Shown: positions 43,024-52,863 of the stretch, piece after piece | Layout of the letters: each line of letters begins with the position of its first letter | Numbering within the stretch: position 1 is the stretch's first letter | Assembly: GCA_024274785.1 (NCBI GenBank) | Contig: JAJSAM010000037.1 | Location: 55,309-119,308, forward strand | Length of the DNA: 64,000 nucleotides | Source: Planctomycetota bacterium | GTDB taxonomy: Bacteria; Planctomycetota; JAJSAM01 | Reading direction: 5' to 3' | Translations under genes and position numbers: made by a program | The notes under the pieces: model-generated | The model's database searches: none | The model's input: the letters and a program-made list of their open reading frames with translations, nothing else | What the model was told of the DNA's origin: nothing

Positions 43024-44496
43024 CTACCGCAGGTAAAGAGTGACTCCGAGCGTCCAGACGAACCAACTGGTGTCCCAGCCTGGCCGGATCGTATTCCTGC
43101 GGTTCCAGTTCATGTCCGAAAAGAGGTCCATGTTGTCGGTCAGGAAATACCTCGCTCCCACACCGAAGCCGAACCTCGTGACGGTCGAGTTGTCTGCACT
43201 GGCCTTCGTCCACTCGAAGAGGGCCGTGCCGCGAAGCACCAGGCTCCTCATGAGGTTGAAAGTCAGGTTGTAATCAGCGTACCAGCGGTCCTGGTAGTTT
43301 CCGCGCGTCGAGAAGGTCATGTCCCGCACCACCGACGTATCCATGCTCGTCATCCGCCCGAGCCGGTAGCGCAATCGGATGCGGAGCACGGCCGTATCGT
43401 TACTGGACTGGTCGTCGGTCACGATGCCGCTCTTGACGAGGTAGGCATCGGCGAACTCGGCGTTCTGATAGCCGACTTCGAGGAAACCCACCAGCTTCTC
43501 GGTCTGACCGATCGGGATGGCGCCCTCGATGCCGCCAACCAGTTCGTTGCCCCGGTTGAGGTTGTTCTGGAAATTGGAATTACGGCTGTCGAAGGAATAC
43601 GAATACCGCAGGAAGACCCGCGAGGACTCCTTGATGAAGGGGTACGAAATCTTCACCCACAGCGTCGTGGCGTTTCGATTTCCGGTCTCGTAGGCATCCT
43701 TATCGAAAGTGGTGCCGTCAAACCGGACCCCGAAGTCGATGTTGATCTTGTTCCCCAGCGCGTTTGCCAGGCCCATGTCGATGAACGGAACAAAACGCTT
43801 CCTCGGACTGAAACTCACATAGTCCGAACCGACCGGACGCGTGAGATTCTCATACTTGATCCCTGCTTTGAACCAGAGCCCGAAGGGGAAGGCGTAGCCG
43901 ACGTGGAGGCTGGCAACCCACTCCGAGAAGTTCAGATCACTCTGCTGCAGGTAATCCTGGTAGCGGTAGTCGAGACCGAACCCGACCGACCCTTTCCCAC
44001 CGGCGAAGCTGGCCTGCCCGGTGAAGCCACCCCCGGCCGTCCAGTACCAGGAGGAGCGATCGCGTTCGCTCTCGTAGACATTGTCGGTCCAGGAGATACT
44101 TCCGGTCAGGTAGGGGAAGATCTGGAAAGGCCCGACCTTGACCGCGCCACGCGGCCAGAGCGGCACGCGCCCGGCGAATTGGTTTCCACCGATCTCCGAG
44201 GTGTACAGGAAATCCTCGGCCAGGCGCATGAAGGCCTCGTGCGGAGTGTCATCGGAGAATCTCGGGTAAAGGAGATCACCCCGATACGTCGGTGCATTTG
44301 TCGGGACATCCTTGATGGCCTCGTCGACCACCGAGGCGTCAGCCTCGACTCCGCCGGCAGAAGTAGCGGCACTTCCGGCATCCTTCCCAGCATCCATACC
44401 GGTGTCGGGCTGCGCCCCTTCCTGGGCGAAGACCGTCCCGGATCCCAACAAAAGCCCGCCCAGAACCAGCAGAGCGACAATCGCACGCCTCAGCAT
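43024..44496 (-). CDS. Outer-membrane beta-barrel protein of the EPS locus
   Basis: A 490-residue protein with a signal peptide (AIVALLVLGGLLLGSGTVFA). An Ala/Asp-rich linker and many alternating amphipathic strands follow (GSVGFGLDYRYQDYL, WFVWTLGVTLYLR at the C-terminus). It resembles the EpsL/beta-barrel proteins associated with PEP-CTERM EPS loci. Such barrels may assist polymer export or retention. ATG 44496 has GGCGG upstream; the frame extends to 44811 in non-homologous sequence. Confidence 0.8.
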   Translation of the reverse strand: MLRRAIVALLVLGGLLLGSGTVFAQEGAQPDTGMDAGKDAGSAATSAGGVEADASVVDEAIKDVPTNAPTYRGDLLYPRFSDDTPHEAFMRLAEDFLYTSEIGGNQFAGRVPLWPRGAVKVGPFQIFPYLTGSISWTDNVYESERDRSSWYWTAGGGFTGQASFAGGKGSVGFGLDYRYQDYLQQSDLNFSEWVASLHVGYAFPFGLWFKAGIKYENLTRPVGSDYVSFSPRKRFVPFIDMGLANALGNKINIDFGVRFDGTTFDKDAYETGNRNATTLWVKISYPFIKESSRVFLRYSYSFDSRNSNFQNNLNRGNELVGGIEGAIPIGQTEKLVGFLEVGYQNAEFADAYLVKSGIVTDDQSSNDTAVLRIRLRYRLGRMTSMDTSVVRDMTFSTRGNYQDRWYADYNLTFNLMRSLVLRGTALFEWTKASADNSTVTRFGFGVGARYFLTDNMDLFSDMNWNRRNTIRPGWDTSWFVWTLGVTLYLR

Positions 44497-44608
44497 CGAA
44501 TCACCGCCTATCCCTAAATCCAGCATCCCCCGGAACTCCCACGACCTACCCATCGAGCCACGCCCCATCGCACATCGCTTCGCCCACAGGTGCGCGGCTC
44601 GAAACACA

Positions 44609-45508
44609 TTACTTGATGGCGTTACCAGTAAAGCTCGACCCGGCAGGGTCCCTGACGGGGTCGAAGAAGAAAGACGAGATCGACAAAGGCTGATACACGT
44701 GCACCACGCCGTCGCTCCTGCTGACAAAGCCGTCCGGCCCGAGGACCGCGGACTCGCCGGCGGCGAGGTAGAGGGTGGTGTCATCGTCGATGACCACCAT
44801 CGCGTACTCACCTTCCGCGACGGTGCTGGTGAACTTGCGGCCGCCGTCGGCCGTCTTCTCCACCGTCACGCCCCCGAGCGGATAGTAGGTGATGTCGTGC
44901 ATCCCCAACTCGATGACCTTCCCGTCACCAGCAGCAGGTGCGGTGGTTGCGGGAGAAGGCGCGGCACCGGGAACCTCGAGGTCGAAGACGACCGGTGCGC
45001 CCAGAGACATGACCTGCACGTCACCGCCGCGAATTCCGGATTTTGCGGCACCCTCGCGGAGCGTGAAAGTCGTCCGCATCTGGCCGCCGGGACCCGGCTC
45101 CGCACGAGCGAACACCGCGCCGTTCTGCGAGGCCGCAAACGCGCCTCCAGGAGTTACGATGCCGGTGGTGACATCTTTCACGTTGAGCCGGCTGATGGTT
45201 CCTTCGTACAGCCTGATGGTCCGCGCGTAGTCCGCGACCAGTTCCAGCCCGAACCGGGCGGGGCCGGTAACGACCATGGTCGCTCCGTCCGCGAACTCCA
45301 GCGAAAGCATGGCCCCGGTGCCGAGACTCACGCTGTCGCCCTGCGAAAGGGTAGCTCCGTTCGCGAGTTCGGATACCGCCCCGTCACTGTCCTGGATGAC
45401 TCCCTGGCCGGAGAATCCAGTCACCGTCACACCCTGCTCGGCCGCCATCACGACGCCGCCGATCAGGATCAGGCCCAGAGCAAAATATCCGGCAATGCGG
45501 AATCCCAT
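44609..45508 (-). CDS. FecR-domain protein
   Basis: A 299-residue exported protein with a signal-like helix (IAGYFALGLILIGGVVMAA) and a FecR-type beta domain. FecR-like signature GATLSQGDSVSLGTGAMLSL is followed by FADGATMVVTGPARFGLE. No sigma factor lies beside it, so the regulatory FecI/FecR arrangement is not evident; many FecR-domain proteins in EPS loci are structural. ATG 45508 has GGGGG seven bases upstream. It is the first gene of the export block. Confidence 0.8.
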   Translation of the reverse strand: MGFRIAGYFALGLILIGGVVMAAEQGVTVTGFSGQGVIQDSDGAVSELANGATLSQGDSVSLGTGAMLSLEFADGATMVVTGPARFGLELVADYARTIRLYEGTISRLNVKDVTTGIVTPGGAFAASQNGAVFARAEPGPGGQMRTTFTLREGAAKSGIRGGDVQVMSLGAPVVFDLEVPGAAPSPATTAPAAGDGKVIELGMHDITYYPLGGVTVEKTADGGRKFTSTVAEGEYAMVVIDDDTTLYLAAGESAVLGPDGFVSRSDGVVHVYQPLSISSFFFDPVRDPAGSSFTGNAIK

Positions 45509-45649
45509 GAAGTAACCCCCTGTCCAGTCCGTCCCTGTCCCGCGCGCATCGGTCCTTGCGCTCATAAGCGAAGGCCCTCAGGCGGGCACCCTCGCATCCT
45601 GCGTATCCATTCTCAAGACTATCCCGGGCTCGCCCCGAGTACATATCTA

Positions 45650-45677
45650 ATTATCGGATCGCCGCATGAGACTACAA
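45650..45677 (-). promoter_or_regulatory. Candidate promoter of the EPS export block
   Basis: On the minus strand, TTGTAG (45677-45672) and GATAAT (45655-45650) are separated by 16 bases, in a locally AT-rich stretch within the 249-bp gap before the FecR-domain gene. The -10 box matches 5 of 6 positions; the -35 box matches only 3. Confidence 0.35.
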
Positions 45678-45757
45678 CAGAGATCCGTTCCGAGCAAAGG
45701 ATTACCACAAATCTCGTTACGACAACCGGCGCCCTTCCGGCAGGGTGGCATTTCACG

Positions 45758-46372
45758 CTAATCCACGGGGTACCGGGGCCCGGTGAAAGGCTCCTGCTCG
45801 TCCTCCCGCTCCGGCGGTTCGCCCGCCGGTGCCGTCCCGGGAACGAATCCCTCCACCTTCACATCATACTCGACTTCGAAATCATCCTCGGGTTGCACGA
45901 GTTCCCCGAATCTTTCCCGCAGCGTCTTGCGGAGCGCCTCCGACACCTTGATCGCATTCCGATCCTCCGTGGTCGTATACGAGACCTCCACCCGGAGCTT
46001 GTTCTCCACCGGACGACGCAGCACGAGCTTGACGCCGATGACCTCTTCGGCTTCGCGTGCCCGGCGCAGCAGGCTTGCCTGCACCGCGCGGAGCGAAATC
46101 CGCGCGGTACCCTCCGCGGTGCGCGAGAGCAGGTACTGGCTGCCCTCCCCCTGCAGGATTTCCCGGAGGAACAGGACGATCCAGACCGCATCGAGGGCAA
46201 GGACCGCCATCCCGAGGAGCAGGGCAGGTACGCGGGCGCCCTGCGGGGCTTCCACCCAATAGACCGGCTGGATGATCGCCATGCCGAGGACATACAGGGC
46301 AAACCCGGTGGCATAGGCCCACGTCAGCGCGGCGAGCAGCCTGCCCACCAGTCGTCGTCGGCCATGTTCCAT
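45758..46372 (-). CDS. AmaP/Asp23-like membrane protein
   Basis: A 204-residue protein with two N-terminal membrane helices (AYATGFALYVLGMAII and LLLGMAVLALDAVWIVLFL). The cytoplasmic domain begins TAEGTARISLRAVQ, like the Asp23/AmaP domain start (EGxxRISL). AmaP anchors alkaline-shock proteins in Firmicutes, where the order efp-accB-accC-asp23/amaP is common; the same order is seen here. No partner Asp23 gene is adjacent. ATG 46372 has AGGAG four bases upstream. Confidence 0.68.
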   Translation of the reverse strand: MEHGRRRLVGRLLAALTWAYATGFALYVLGMAIIQPVYWVEAPQGARVPALLLGMAVLALDAVWIVLFLREILQGEGSQYLLSRTAEGTARISLRAVQASLLRRAREAEEVIGVKLVLRRPVENKLRVEVSYTTTEDRNAIKVSEALRKTLRERFGELVQPEDDFEVEYDVKVEGFVPGTAPAGEPPEREDEQEPFTGPRYPVD

Positions 46373-46449
46373 GTGCTCCTGCCTTTCCCGCTCGCGGGCG
46401 CCGCAATTCCGGCACCCAACCGTCGGCGATCTCAACCCCGCCGCTACCC

Positions 46450-47796
46450 CTACCCCTTCAACAGATACTCCTTGAGGAACGCCGTATTGTAGCGCCCCTT
46501 GGCGAAAACGCTGTTCCTGAGGATTCTTCGGTGGAGGGAGAGGTTCGTCTTGATGCCTTCGATGACGAATTCGTCGAGCGCCCTTCGCATCGTCGCCACC
46601 GCCTCTGCCCGCGTCGGCTTGAAGACGATCACCTTTCCGAGCAGGGAATCGTACAGGCTGGGAACCCGATATCCCGAATAGACGTGGGTATCCACCCGCA
46701 CTCCGGAGCCGCCGGGAGGGATGAAGCTCGTCACCAGTCCCGGGCAGGGCCGGTAGTCATCGTCAGGATCCTCGGCGTTGATCCGGCACTCGATGGCGTG
46801 CCCCTTGACCTTCACCTGATCCTGAGAGTGGCTGAGTTTGTCACCCGAGGCGATGCGCAGTTGCTCCTTCACCAGGTCGATGCCGGTGATCATTTCCGTC
46901 ACCGGGTGCTCCACCTGGATTCGGGCGTTGACCTCGATGAAGTAGAATCTATCGTCCTCATCCAGGATGAACTCGACGGTCCCCGCGTTCTCGAAACCGA
47001 CCGACTTCGCAAGCTTGACCGCGGACCGGTGCAGCTTCTTCCGGACATCACGAGGGAGATCCGCACACGGCGCCTCCTCGAGAACCTTCTGATTGCGGCG
47101 CTGCACCGAGCAGTCCCGCTCGCCGAGGTGGATGATGTTTCCATACGAGTCACCGAGGATCTGCACCTCGACGTGGCGAGGCTTGTCCACCCACTTCTCC
47201 ATGTAGAGCGTTCCGTCGCCGAATGCGGCCTCGGCTTCGGCACGCGCGGCGTGGATGCCATTCACCAGGGAGATGTCGTTGTGAGCCAGGCGCATGCCGC
47301 GCCCCCCGCCGCCTGCGCTCGCCTTGATGAGGACCGGATACCCGATTTCCCGGGCGACGGCCAGCCCCTCCTCCTCGTCCGAGATCGTCCCGCTCGAACC
47401 GGGCACCACGGGGATCCCGGCGCGTTCCGCTTCCTCTCTCGCGCGCGCTTTGTCCCCCATCATGGACACGATTTCCGCACTCGGGCCGATGAATTCGATG
47501 TTGCTCGACCGGCAGATCTCGGCGAAGTGGGAGTTTTCGGCCAGGAAGCCGTAGCCCGGGTGAATGGCATCCACGTCGGCGATCTCGGCTGCCGAGATGA
47601 TGTTGGGGATCGAGAGATAGGATTCGCCCGACACGCCCGGCCCGATGCAGATCGTCTCGTCCGCGTGACGAAGGTAGACCGCATCCTCGTCCGCCTTCGA
47701 ATAGACCATCACGGTCTGGACATCGAGTTCGCGGCAGGCCCGAAGGACCCGGAGGGCGATTTCACCGCGGTTGGCTATGAGAACTCTGTTGAACAC
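46450..47796 (-). CDS. accC: Acetyl-CoA carboxylase, biotin carboxylase subunit
   Basis: A 448-residue ATP-grasp enzyme of standard length. Features are FNRVLIANRGEIALRVLRA, the glycine-rich ATP loop KASAGGGGRGMRL, ERDCSVQRRNQKVLEEAP, and FIEVNARIQVEHPVTE with metal and bicarbonate ligands. It carboxylates the biotin on AccB in the first step of fatty-acid synthesis. It follows accB after six bases. Confidence 0.97.
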   Translation of the reverse strand: MFNRVLIANRGEIALRVLRACRELDVQTVMVYSKADEDAVYLRHADETICIGPGVSGESYLSIPNIISAAEIADVDAIHPGYGFLAENSHFAEICRSSNIEFIGPSAEIVSMMGDKARAREEAERAGIPVVPGSSGTISDEEEGLAVAREIGYPVLIKASAGGGGRGMRLAHNDISLVNGIHAARAEAEAAFGDGTLYMEKWVDKPRHVEVQILGDSYGNIIHLGERDCSVQRRNQKVLEEAPCADLPRDVRKKLHRSAVKLAKSVGFENAGTVEFILDEDDRFYFIEVNARIQVEHPVTEMITGIDLVKEQLRIASGDKLSHSQDQVKVKGHAIECRINAEDPDDDYRPCPGLVTSFIPPGGSGVRVDTHVYSGYRVPSLYDSLLGKVIVFKPTRAEAVATMRRALDEFVIEGIKTNLSLHRRILRNSVFAKGRYNTAFLKEYLLKG

Positions 47797-47802
47797 GATC
47801 CG

Positions 47803-48300
47803 TCACTCGGTCCGCACGAGGAAAAGTGGTTGTCCGAATTCCACGGCCTCGCCGTTCTGCACGAGGATTTCCACCACCTCACCAGCCACTTCGGCCTTGA
47901 TTTCGTTCATCACCTTCATGGCCTCGATGATGCAGACGACAGATTCGTCGGTGATGACCGCCCCCACCTCGACAAAGGGGTCGTTCTCCGGTGACACGGC
48001 CCGGTAGAAAGTCCCGACCATCGGGGAGGGCACCTCGGTGAGGTTGGCCCGCTCGACATCCTGCGGTGTTTCGGCCGCCGGGGCCGGCGCCATCGGGGGC
48101 AACGCCCCCATCGGCATCACGCCCTCCATGTGGGCGGGCAGTGCCAGCGCGGGCGTCAACACCGGATGACTCGGGGGCGGGGGCGGAACCGCCTTCTTGA
48201 GTTTCAGGCGCGTCCCGGCCTCCGGATCTTCATACTCCACCTCGACGATCTCGTGTTCACGCATCAGTTCGAGCAGTTTCTCGATCATGTCCAGATCCAT
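47803..48300 (-). CDS. accB: Acetyl-CoA carboxylase biotin carboxyl carrier protein
   Basis: A 165-residue protein with a charged N-terminal region, a Pro/Ala-rich hinge and a C-terminal biotinyl domain. The biotinylation motif is EAMKVMNEI, with Lys as the attachment site. The thumb region seen in AccB-type carriers is present before it ([12 protein letters not shown]). It works with AccC encoded directly downstream. Confidence 0.96.
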   Translation of the reverse strand: MDLDMIEKLLELMREHEIVEVEYEDPEAGTRLKLKKAVPPPPPSHPVLTPALALPAHMEGVMPMGALPPMAPAPAAETPQDVERANLTEVPSPMVGTFYRAVSPENDPFVEVGAVITDESVVCIIEAMKVMNEIKAEVAGEVVEILVQNGEAVEFGQPLFLVRTE

Positions 48301-48308
48301 GAGCGCCC

Positions 48309-48887
48309 CTAACCGTCGGTCCGGCCGACCCGGCTCAGATACTCGCCGGTCTTGGTGTTGATCTTCAGGATCTCGCCCTCCTCGATGAAGAGGGGCACCT
48401 GCACAACGACGCCGGACTCCATGGTCGCCGGTTTCGTTGATCCGGACACCGTATCTCCCCGTATACCCGGGTCCGTCTGCTTCACCGCGAGGTCCACCGT
48501 GTCGGGCAGGTCCACCCCGATCACGCGGCCTTCGAGCACCTTCAGGCGAACGGTGATGTTCTCCTTCAGATAAGGAATGGCCGCCTCCATGGCATCGCGG
48601 CCCACCGGCTCCTGATCATAGGTCTCCGGGTCCATGAAGTAGAACAGATCACCGTCCTGATAGAGGTACTCCATGGTCCTCCGGTCGACGAAGACCTGTT
48701 CGGCCTTCTCCTTGGCCTGGAAAGTCCGCTCGATCATCTGGGGCGTCTCGACGTTCCGCATCTTGACCCGGACCGTGGCGGCCCCACGCGCGGTGTGGGT
48801 GTGCTGGGCGTGGACGATTTCGTAACAGCCGTCCCCCACCTTGATGACGACGCCCGGCCGGAAGTCGGCAGTTGTTATGGTTGCCAA
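48309..48887 (-). CDS. efp: Translation elongation factor P (Arg-type tip)
   Basis: A 192-residue, three-domain EF-P of normal length. The tip loop of domain I is [12 protein letters not shown], which places Arg at position 34 instead of the Lys of the PGKG type. Arg-type EF-P proteins in known cases are rhamnosylated by EarP using dTDP-rhamnose; EarP was not seen in this window. EF-P rescues ribosomes at proline runs, which this genome's GYP and VPLP sequences would benefit from. The start overlaps asd by 13 bases. Confidence 0.96.
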   Translation of the reverse strand: MATITTADFRPGVVIKVGDGCYEIVHAQHTHTARGAATVRVKMRNVETPQMIERTFQAKEKAEQVFVDRRTMEYLYQDGDLFYFMDPETYDQEPVGRDAMEAAIPYLKENITVRLKVLEGRVIGVDLPDTVDLAVKQTDPGIRGDTVSGSTKPATMESGVVVQVPLFIEEGEILKINTKTGEYLSRVGRTDG

Positions 48888-49897
48888 GATTGGATTCCCT
48901 TCTCAATGAGGGTCTCTGCGATCTGCACCGCGTTCAGGGCCGCTCCCTTCATGAGCTGGTCCCCGGCCACGAAGAACGCGAGTCCCGAGTCGGATGATTC
49001 ATCGGCACGCAGGCGCCCCACCTGCACCGGAGCGGTTCCGGACGCGGAGACCGGCATAGGGTAGGCCAGAGCCGCCGGATCGTCCACCACCTTCACGCCG
49101 GGAGCGCGTTCGAGAATCGCGCGCGCCCGCTCCGGAGCCACCGGGGAGCGCGTGGTCAGCCACACCGCCACCGCATGGGAGCGCAGGACCGGAACCCGGA
49201 CACAAGTGGCCGACACCGGCAGATCCGGCAGACTGAGAATTCGCCTGGATTCGTTCCGGAGCTTGGCCTCTTCTTCCGTTTCACCGCCCGGCAGGAAGCC
49301 GCCCACGTGGGGCAGGACGTTCATGGCCAGCTGGTGAGAGAACTCCGAGACCACCGGCTCGTTTCCTTCGGCGATGGCCCGGATCTGGCTCGACAGTTCG
49401 GCCATGCCCCGGGCCCCCGCTCCGGAAGCGGCCTGGTAGGTCGCGGCGCGCAACGCGACGATCGGAACCTCCCGATGGATCGCCGCGACCGGAAGCAGCG
49501 TGATGATCGTCGTACAATTCGGGTTGGCGATCATTCCCCGGTGTCGCTCGAGGGCCTCCGGGTTGATTTCCGGAACCACGAGGGGAACGTCGGGGTCCAT
49601 GCGAAACGCGGAGGAGTTGTCGATCACGGTCGCGCCGGCGCGGACCGCCTCATCCGCGAACTGCCGGGAGCGCGCCGCCCCGGCCGAGAAGAACGCGAGA
49701 TCCACGCCGTCGAAGCAGCCCGGCGCGGCGACCCCGACCGGGATATCCTCGCCGCGAAACCGCACGCTGGCGCCGCGGGATCGCTCCGACGCCAGGGCCA
49801 CGATCCGGCCGATCGGAAGCGCACCGTCCTCGAGCAGCCGCAGCAGGTCTGCTCCCACCGCTCCGGTTGCTCCGAGTATGGCGACTGTCCGGCTCAT
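48875..49897 (-). CDS. asd: Aspartate-semialdehyde dehydrogenase
   Basis: A 340-residue enzyme with NADP-binding VAILGATGAVGADLLRLL. The catalytic Cys lies in ANPNCTTIITLLP, ATYQAASGAGARG holds the conserved Gln, and VLRSHAVAVWL the active-site His. It makes aspartate semialdehyde for lysine/diaminopimelate, threonine and methionine. ATG 49897 fits the family start; the frame opens at 49939 with extra residues. Confidence 0.95.
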   Translation of the reverse strand: MSRTVAILGATGAVGADLLRLLEDGALPIGRIVALASERSRGASVRFRGEDIPVGVAAPGCFDGVDLAFFSAGAARSRQFADEAVRAGATVIDNSSAFRMDPDVPLVVPEINPEALERHRGMIANPNCTTIITLLPVAAIHREVPIVALRAATYQAASGAGARGMAELSSQIRAIAEGNEPVVSEFSHQLAMNVLPHVGGFLPGGETEEEAKLRNESRRILSLPDLPVSATCVRVPVLRSHAVAVWLTTRSPVAPERARAILERAPGVKVVDDPAALAYPMPVSASGTAPVQVGRLRADESSDSGLAFFVAGDQLMKGAALNAVQIAETLIEKGIQSWQP

Positions 49898-49975
49898 GAA
49901 TTCACCGCGTAAGGGCTGCGCTCCGCCGCACTCCCCCATCTCACCAGATAGGAGACGTTCCGGGAGATTTCGTCC

Positions 49976-51673
49976 TCAATCCCGTCCCTTCGTCACGTGG
50001 TAGCTGCCGATCACCAGGTCGTCGAGCCCGGTCGAGAAGAAGCACCGGACGGCATGCTCCGGCGTGGTGACGATCGGCTCTCCGCGGATGTTGAACGACG
50101 TGTTGAGGACAACCGGGATGCCCGTCTTCTCACCGACGCGGCTGATCAGCTTGTGATAGCCGGGATTCTGCGCCGCCGTGACCGACTGCAGGCGGGCGGT
50201 GCCGTCCACGTGCCGGATCGCCGCCACCGAGTCCTCCCTGCCCTTCTTCACGTCACAGATGATGAGCATGTACGGAGAGGGCCGATCGATGTCGAAGAAC
50301 TCCCCCGCGCCCTCCTCGGTGGCGCTCGGCGCAAACGGCCGGAACGATTCACGGTGCTTCACGTAGCGGTTGACGATGTCCTTCATCTCCGCGCGCTTCG
50401 GATTCACCAGGATCGAGCGATTACCGAGGGCGCGGGGGCCCGCCTCCATGCGTCCCTGGAACCAGCCCACGATGCGATCCTGCGCGACCAGGTCGCCGGC
50501 GAAGGTGGCGGGGTCGTCGATCTTCGTGAAGGGCAGCTTCGAGACCTCGAGGACCTCCCGAATGCGCTCGTCGGTATAGCCAGGTCCGTAATAGGCGTGC
50601 TCCATCGTGAAGTTCCGGGCGCCGCCGAAGTCCCCGTGCCAGACCGAGAAGGCGGCGCCGAGGGCCAGGCCGCCGTCGTTGGCCGAAGGCTGGATCCAGA
50701 CGTCCTCGAACAACCCGGAGCGCACCACGATGCCGTTCGCCACGCTGTTCAGGCCTACTCCGCCGGCGATGCAGAGGTTCTTCGAGCCGGTGAGCTTCCG
50801 AGCGTACTCCGCGAGGTGCAGGATCGCCTTCTCGAGGAAGTCCTGCCCGGCCGCGGCGGCGTGGGCGAAGCGCTCCTCGGTGGGCGACTCATCAGGTTTC
50901 CGGGGCTCACCTAATTCGCGAATGAAGTTCCGGCAGGATCGTCCGGCGGCCTCATGCTTCATGAAGTCGAGGTTGAACGTCACCCTGCCCCGGGGCCCGA
51001 GCACCGCCAGCTTCTCGAACTTCGAACCGAGCACTCCGGGATCGCCGTAGGACGACAGTCCCATCGTCTTGCCGGCATCCTGCACCGGCCGAAAGCCGAG
51101 GTACTCGCCGACACAGTCATAGAAGTGGCCGATCGAGGTCTCCGGAAAACGGTAGCTCTCGAGTCTCTTGAGATTCGCACCCTCACCCCGGTAGATCGCG
51201 GTGGCCAGGCCGTCTCCCTGGGCATCCACGGTGAGGACCGCGGCCTCTTCGAACGGGGAAATGTGGAAGGCGCTCGAGGCGTGGCAGTCGTGGTGTTCCA
51301 CGTAGCGCAGGCCGCCGGGGAAGCCCATGCGGCCCTTCAGGCGGCTCTTCTGGCGGTGGCCCTTGTAGAGCCCGGTGACCATGATCTGGTTGCGGAGCCA
51401 CAACCGGTACCACGGCCGGAACATGTGCCGGAACCAGCCCGCGGCGGAGAGCATGATCTCGCGGCGCGGGATGCCGGCCACGGCGACCGCATTGACGTCC
51501 TCCATCCCGATGCCGGCGTGCGACAGGCAGTACTCGATCGCCTGGATCGGAAACGCCATCGAGTACTTGATGCGGTCGAATCGCTCTTCCTCGACGAAGG
51601 CGAGCAGGACCCCGTCCTTCAGCAGGCAGGCCGCGGAGTTGTGACTCGCCGCATTGACTCCAAGTATGTACAT
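49976..51673 (-). CDS. Carbamoyltransferase, NodU/TobZ family
   Basis: A 565-residue enzyme. The N-terminal ASKHA-type domain starts YILGVNAASHNSAACLLKDG and has the HHDCHASSAFH box that binds the carbamoyl intermediate. The C-terminal YrdC-like part includes GRMEAGPRALGNRSILVNP. Members O-carbamoylate sugars or antibiotics using carbamoyl phosphate and ATP. Two GT4 genes end just upstream, so the acceptor is probably a sugar of the surface polymer or a secondary glycan. ATG 51673 has GAGGG ten bases upstream; the frame runs to 52069 in unrelated sequence. Confidence 0.92.
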   Translation of the reverse strand: MYILGVNAASHNSAACLLKDGVLLAFVEEERFDRIKYSMAFPIQAIEYCLSHAGIGMEDVNAVAVAGIPRREIMLSAAGWFRHMFRPWYRLWLRNQIMVTGLYKGHRQKSRLKGRMGFPGGLRYVEHHDCHASSAFHISPFEEAAVLTVDAQGDGLATAIYRGEGANLKRLESYRFPETSIGHFYDCVGEYLGFRPVQDAGKTMGLSSYGDPGVLGSKFEKLAVLGPRGRVTFNLDFMKHEAAGRSCRNFIRELGEPRKPDESPTEERFAHAAAAGQDFLEKAILHLAEYARKLTGSKNLCIAGGVGLNSVANGIVVRSGLFEDVWIQPSANDGGLALGAAFSVWHGDFGGARNFTMEHAYYGPGYTDERIREVLEVSKLPFTKIDDPATFAGDLVAQDRIVGWFQGRMEAGPRALGNRSILVNPKRAEMKDIVNRYVKHRESFRPFAPSATEEGAGEFFDIDRPSPYMLIICDVKKGREDSVAAIRHVDGTARLQSVTAAQNPGYHKLISRVGEKTGIPVVLNTSFNIRGEPIVTTPEHAVRCFFSTGLDDLVIGSYHVTKGRD

Positions 51674-51711
51674 GCCGCTCTGGCCCTCGATCTGGCTGGA
51701 AAGGGCCGTTT

Positions 51712-52863
51712 CTACCCGTGGCCCGGATGTGGGCAAAGCAATTCGCCCCGATCGCCGCCGGCGGCCTCGCGCAACGCGGAAAGGGTGGCTCGCCCCGCCT
51801 CCTCCCAGGTGAATCGCCTGACGTTCGCGAATCCCCGGGTACGCAGCGTCCCGCGAAGCCCCTCGTCCGAGAGCACCCGGCGGATGGCCCCGGCAAGCTC
51901 GGGGATGTCGTCCGGATCCACGTTGATCGCGGCATCCCCGGTGATCTCGGGAACGGAGGTGCGGTTCGACGCCACGACCGGCAGCCCGCAGGCCATCGCC
52001 TCCAGCGGCGGAAGCCCGAAGGTCTCGACTGCCGAGGGATAGACCAGGAGTCGCGCCCCGCGATACCACCGGGGAAGTTCCGCATGCGGCACGACGCCCA
52101 CGATCTCGACGAGGTCCGGGACTCCTTCCTCCGTGGCCACGCGCAGCACCCGCTCCCTATCCCTCGGGTCGGGCCGGCCGACCAGTTTCAGGGGAGGTGG
52201 TTCAAATCCTTCTTTCCGGAGGGCCGCCAAAGCGCGGATGGCGCTGTCCGGACGCTTGAAGGGGTTGAGCGAAGAGACGTACAGCAGGTAGCCCCCCGGT
52301 TCGATCGCCGGCCCCTCCGGGGAGAACTCATCGAGTTGCGCACCTTCGTACACGACCCGGGTGCGGCCCGCGGCCCCCGGAGCAACGTCGAGGAGCGCCT
52401 GCTCGAGATCCTTCGACATGCAGAGCGTCAGGTACGACCGTCCCGCGGCCATCGGGACCATCGTCCGGAAGTAGAGCACGCGCGAACGGGCCATTTCGTC
52501 CGGCACGAAGCGGTAGTGCATGGACTGGAGCGCCAGCACGTGCCGAACCCCCGAGAGCACGGGCACCGCGTTGCCCGGCGAGAGGAGAACCTCCACACCA
52601 AGCGCCGGCAGAAGAAAGGGCAGCGCCAGGTGCTCCACCAGGAGTCGTGCGGCGCGGCGACGGCCGGCAAACGGCAGCACGATCCGTTTTGCGTTTTCCC
52701 CCACATCCGAGAAGAGCCCGCAATTCCCCCGCGTGAGCAGGAGCACCACCGTGTCGGCGGGGCTGACCTGCAAGAGCATCTCCCGGACGAGGTTGACGAG
52801 ATAGGTTTCGCCGCCGCCGACGTGTCCCGGGATGACCGAGAGGGTATTGATCGCAGCCCTCAT
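51712..52863 (-). CDS. Glycosyltransferase family 4
   Basis: A 383-residue GT-B enzyme (MRAAINTLSVIPGHVGGGET at the N-terminus). The donor side shows LLYVSSLNPFKRPDSAIRAL and ETFGLPPLEAMACGLPVVAS with the E-x7-E nucleotide-binding pattern. It overlaps the previous gene by ATGA, fixing the start at 52863. The substrate is unknown. Confidence 0.88.
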   Translation of the reverse strand: MRAAINTLSVIPGHVGGGETYLVNLVREMLLQVSPADTVVLLLTRGNCGLFSDVGENAKRIVLPFAGRRRAARLLVEHLALPFLLPALGVEVLLSPGNAVPVLSGVRHVLALQSMHYRFVPDEMARSRVLYFRTMVPMAAGRSYLTLCMSKDLEQALLDVAPGAAGRTRVVYEGAQLDEFSPEGPAIEPGGYLLYVSSLNPFKRPDSAIRALAALRKEGFEPPPLKLVGRPDPRDRERVLRVATEEGVPDLVEIVGVVPHAELPRWYRGARLLVYPSAVETFGLPPLEAMACGLPVVASNRTSVPEITGDAAINVDPDDIPELAGAIRRVLSDEGLRGTLRTRGFANVRRFTWEEAGRATLSALREAAGGDRGELLCPHPGHG

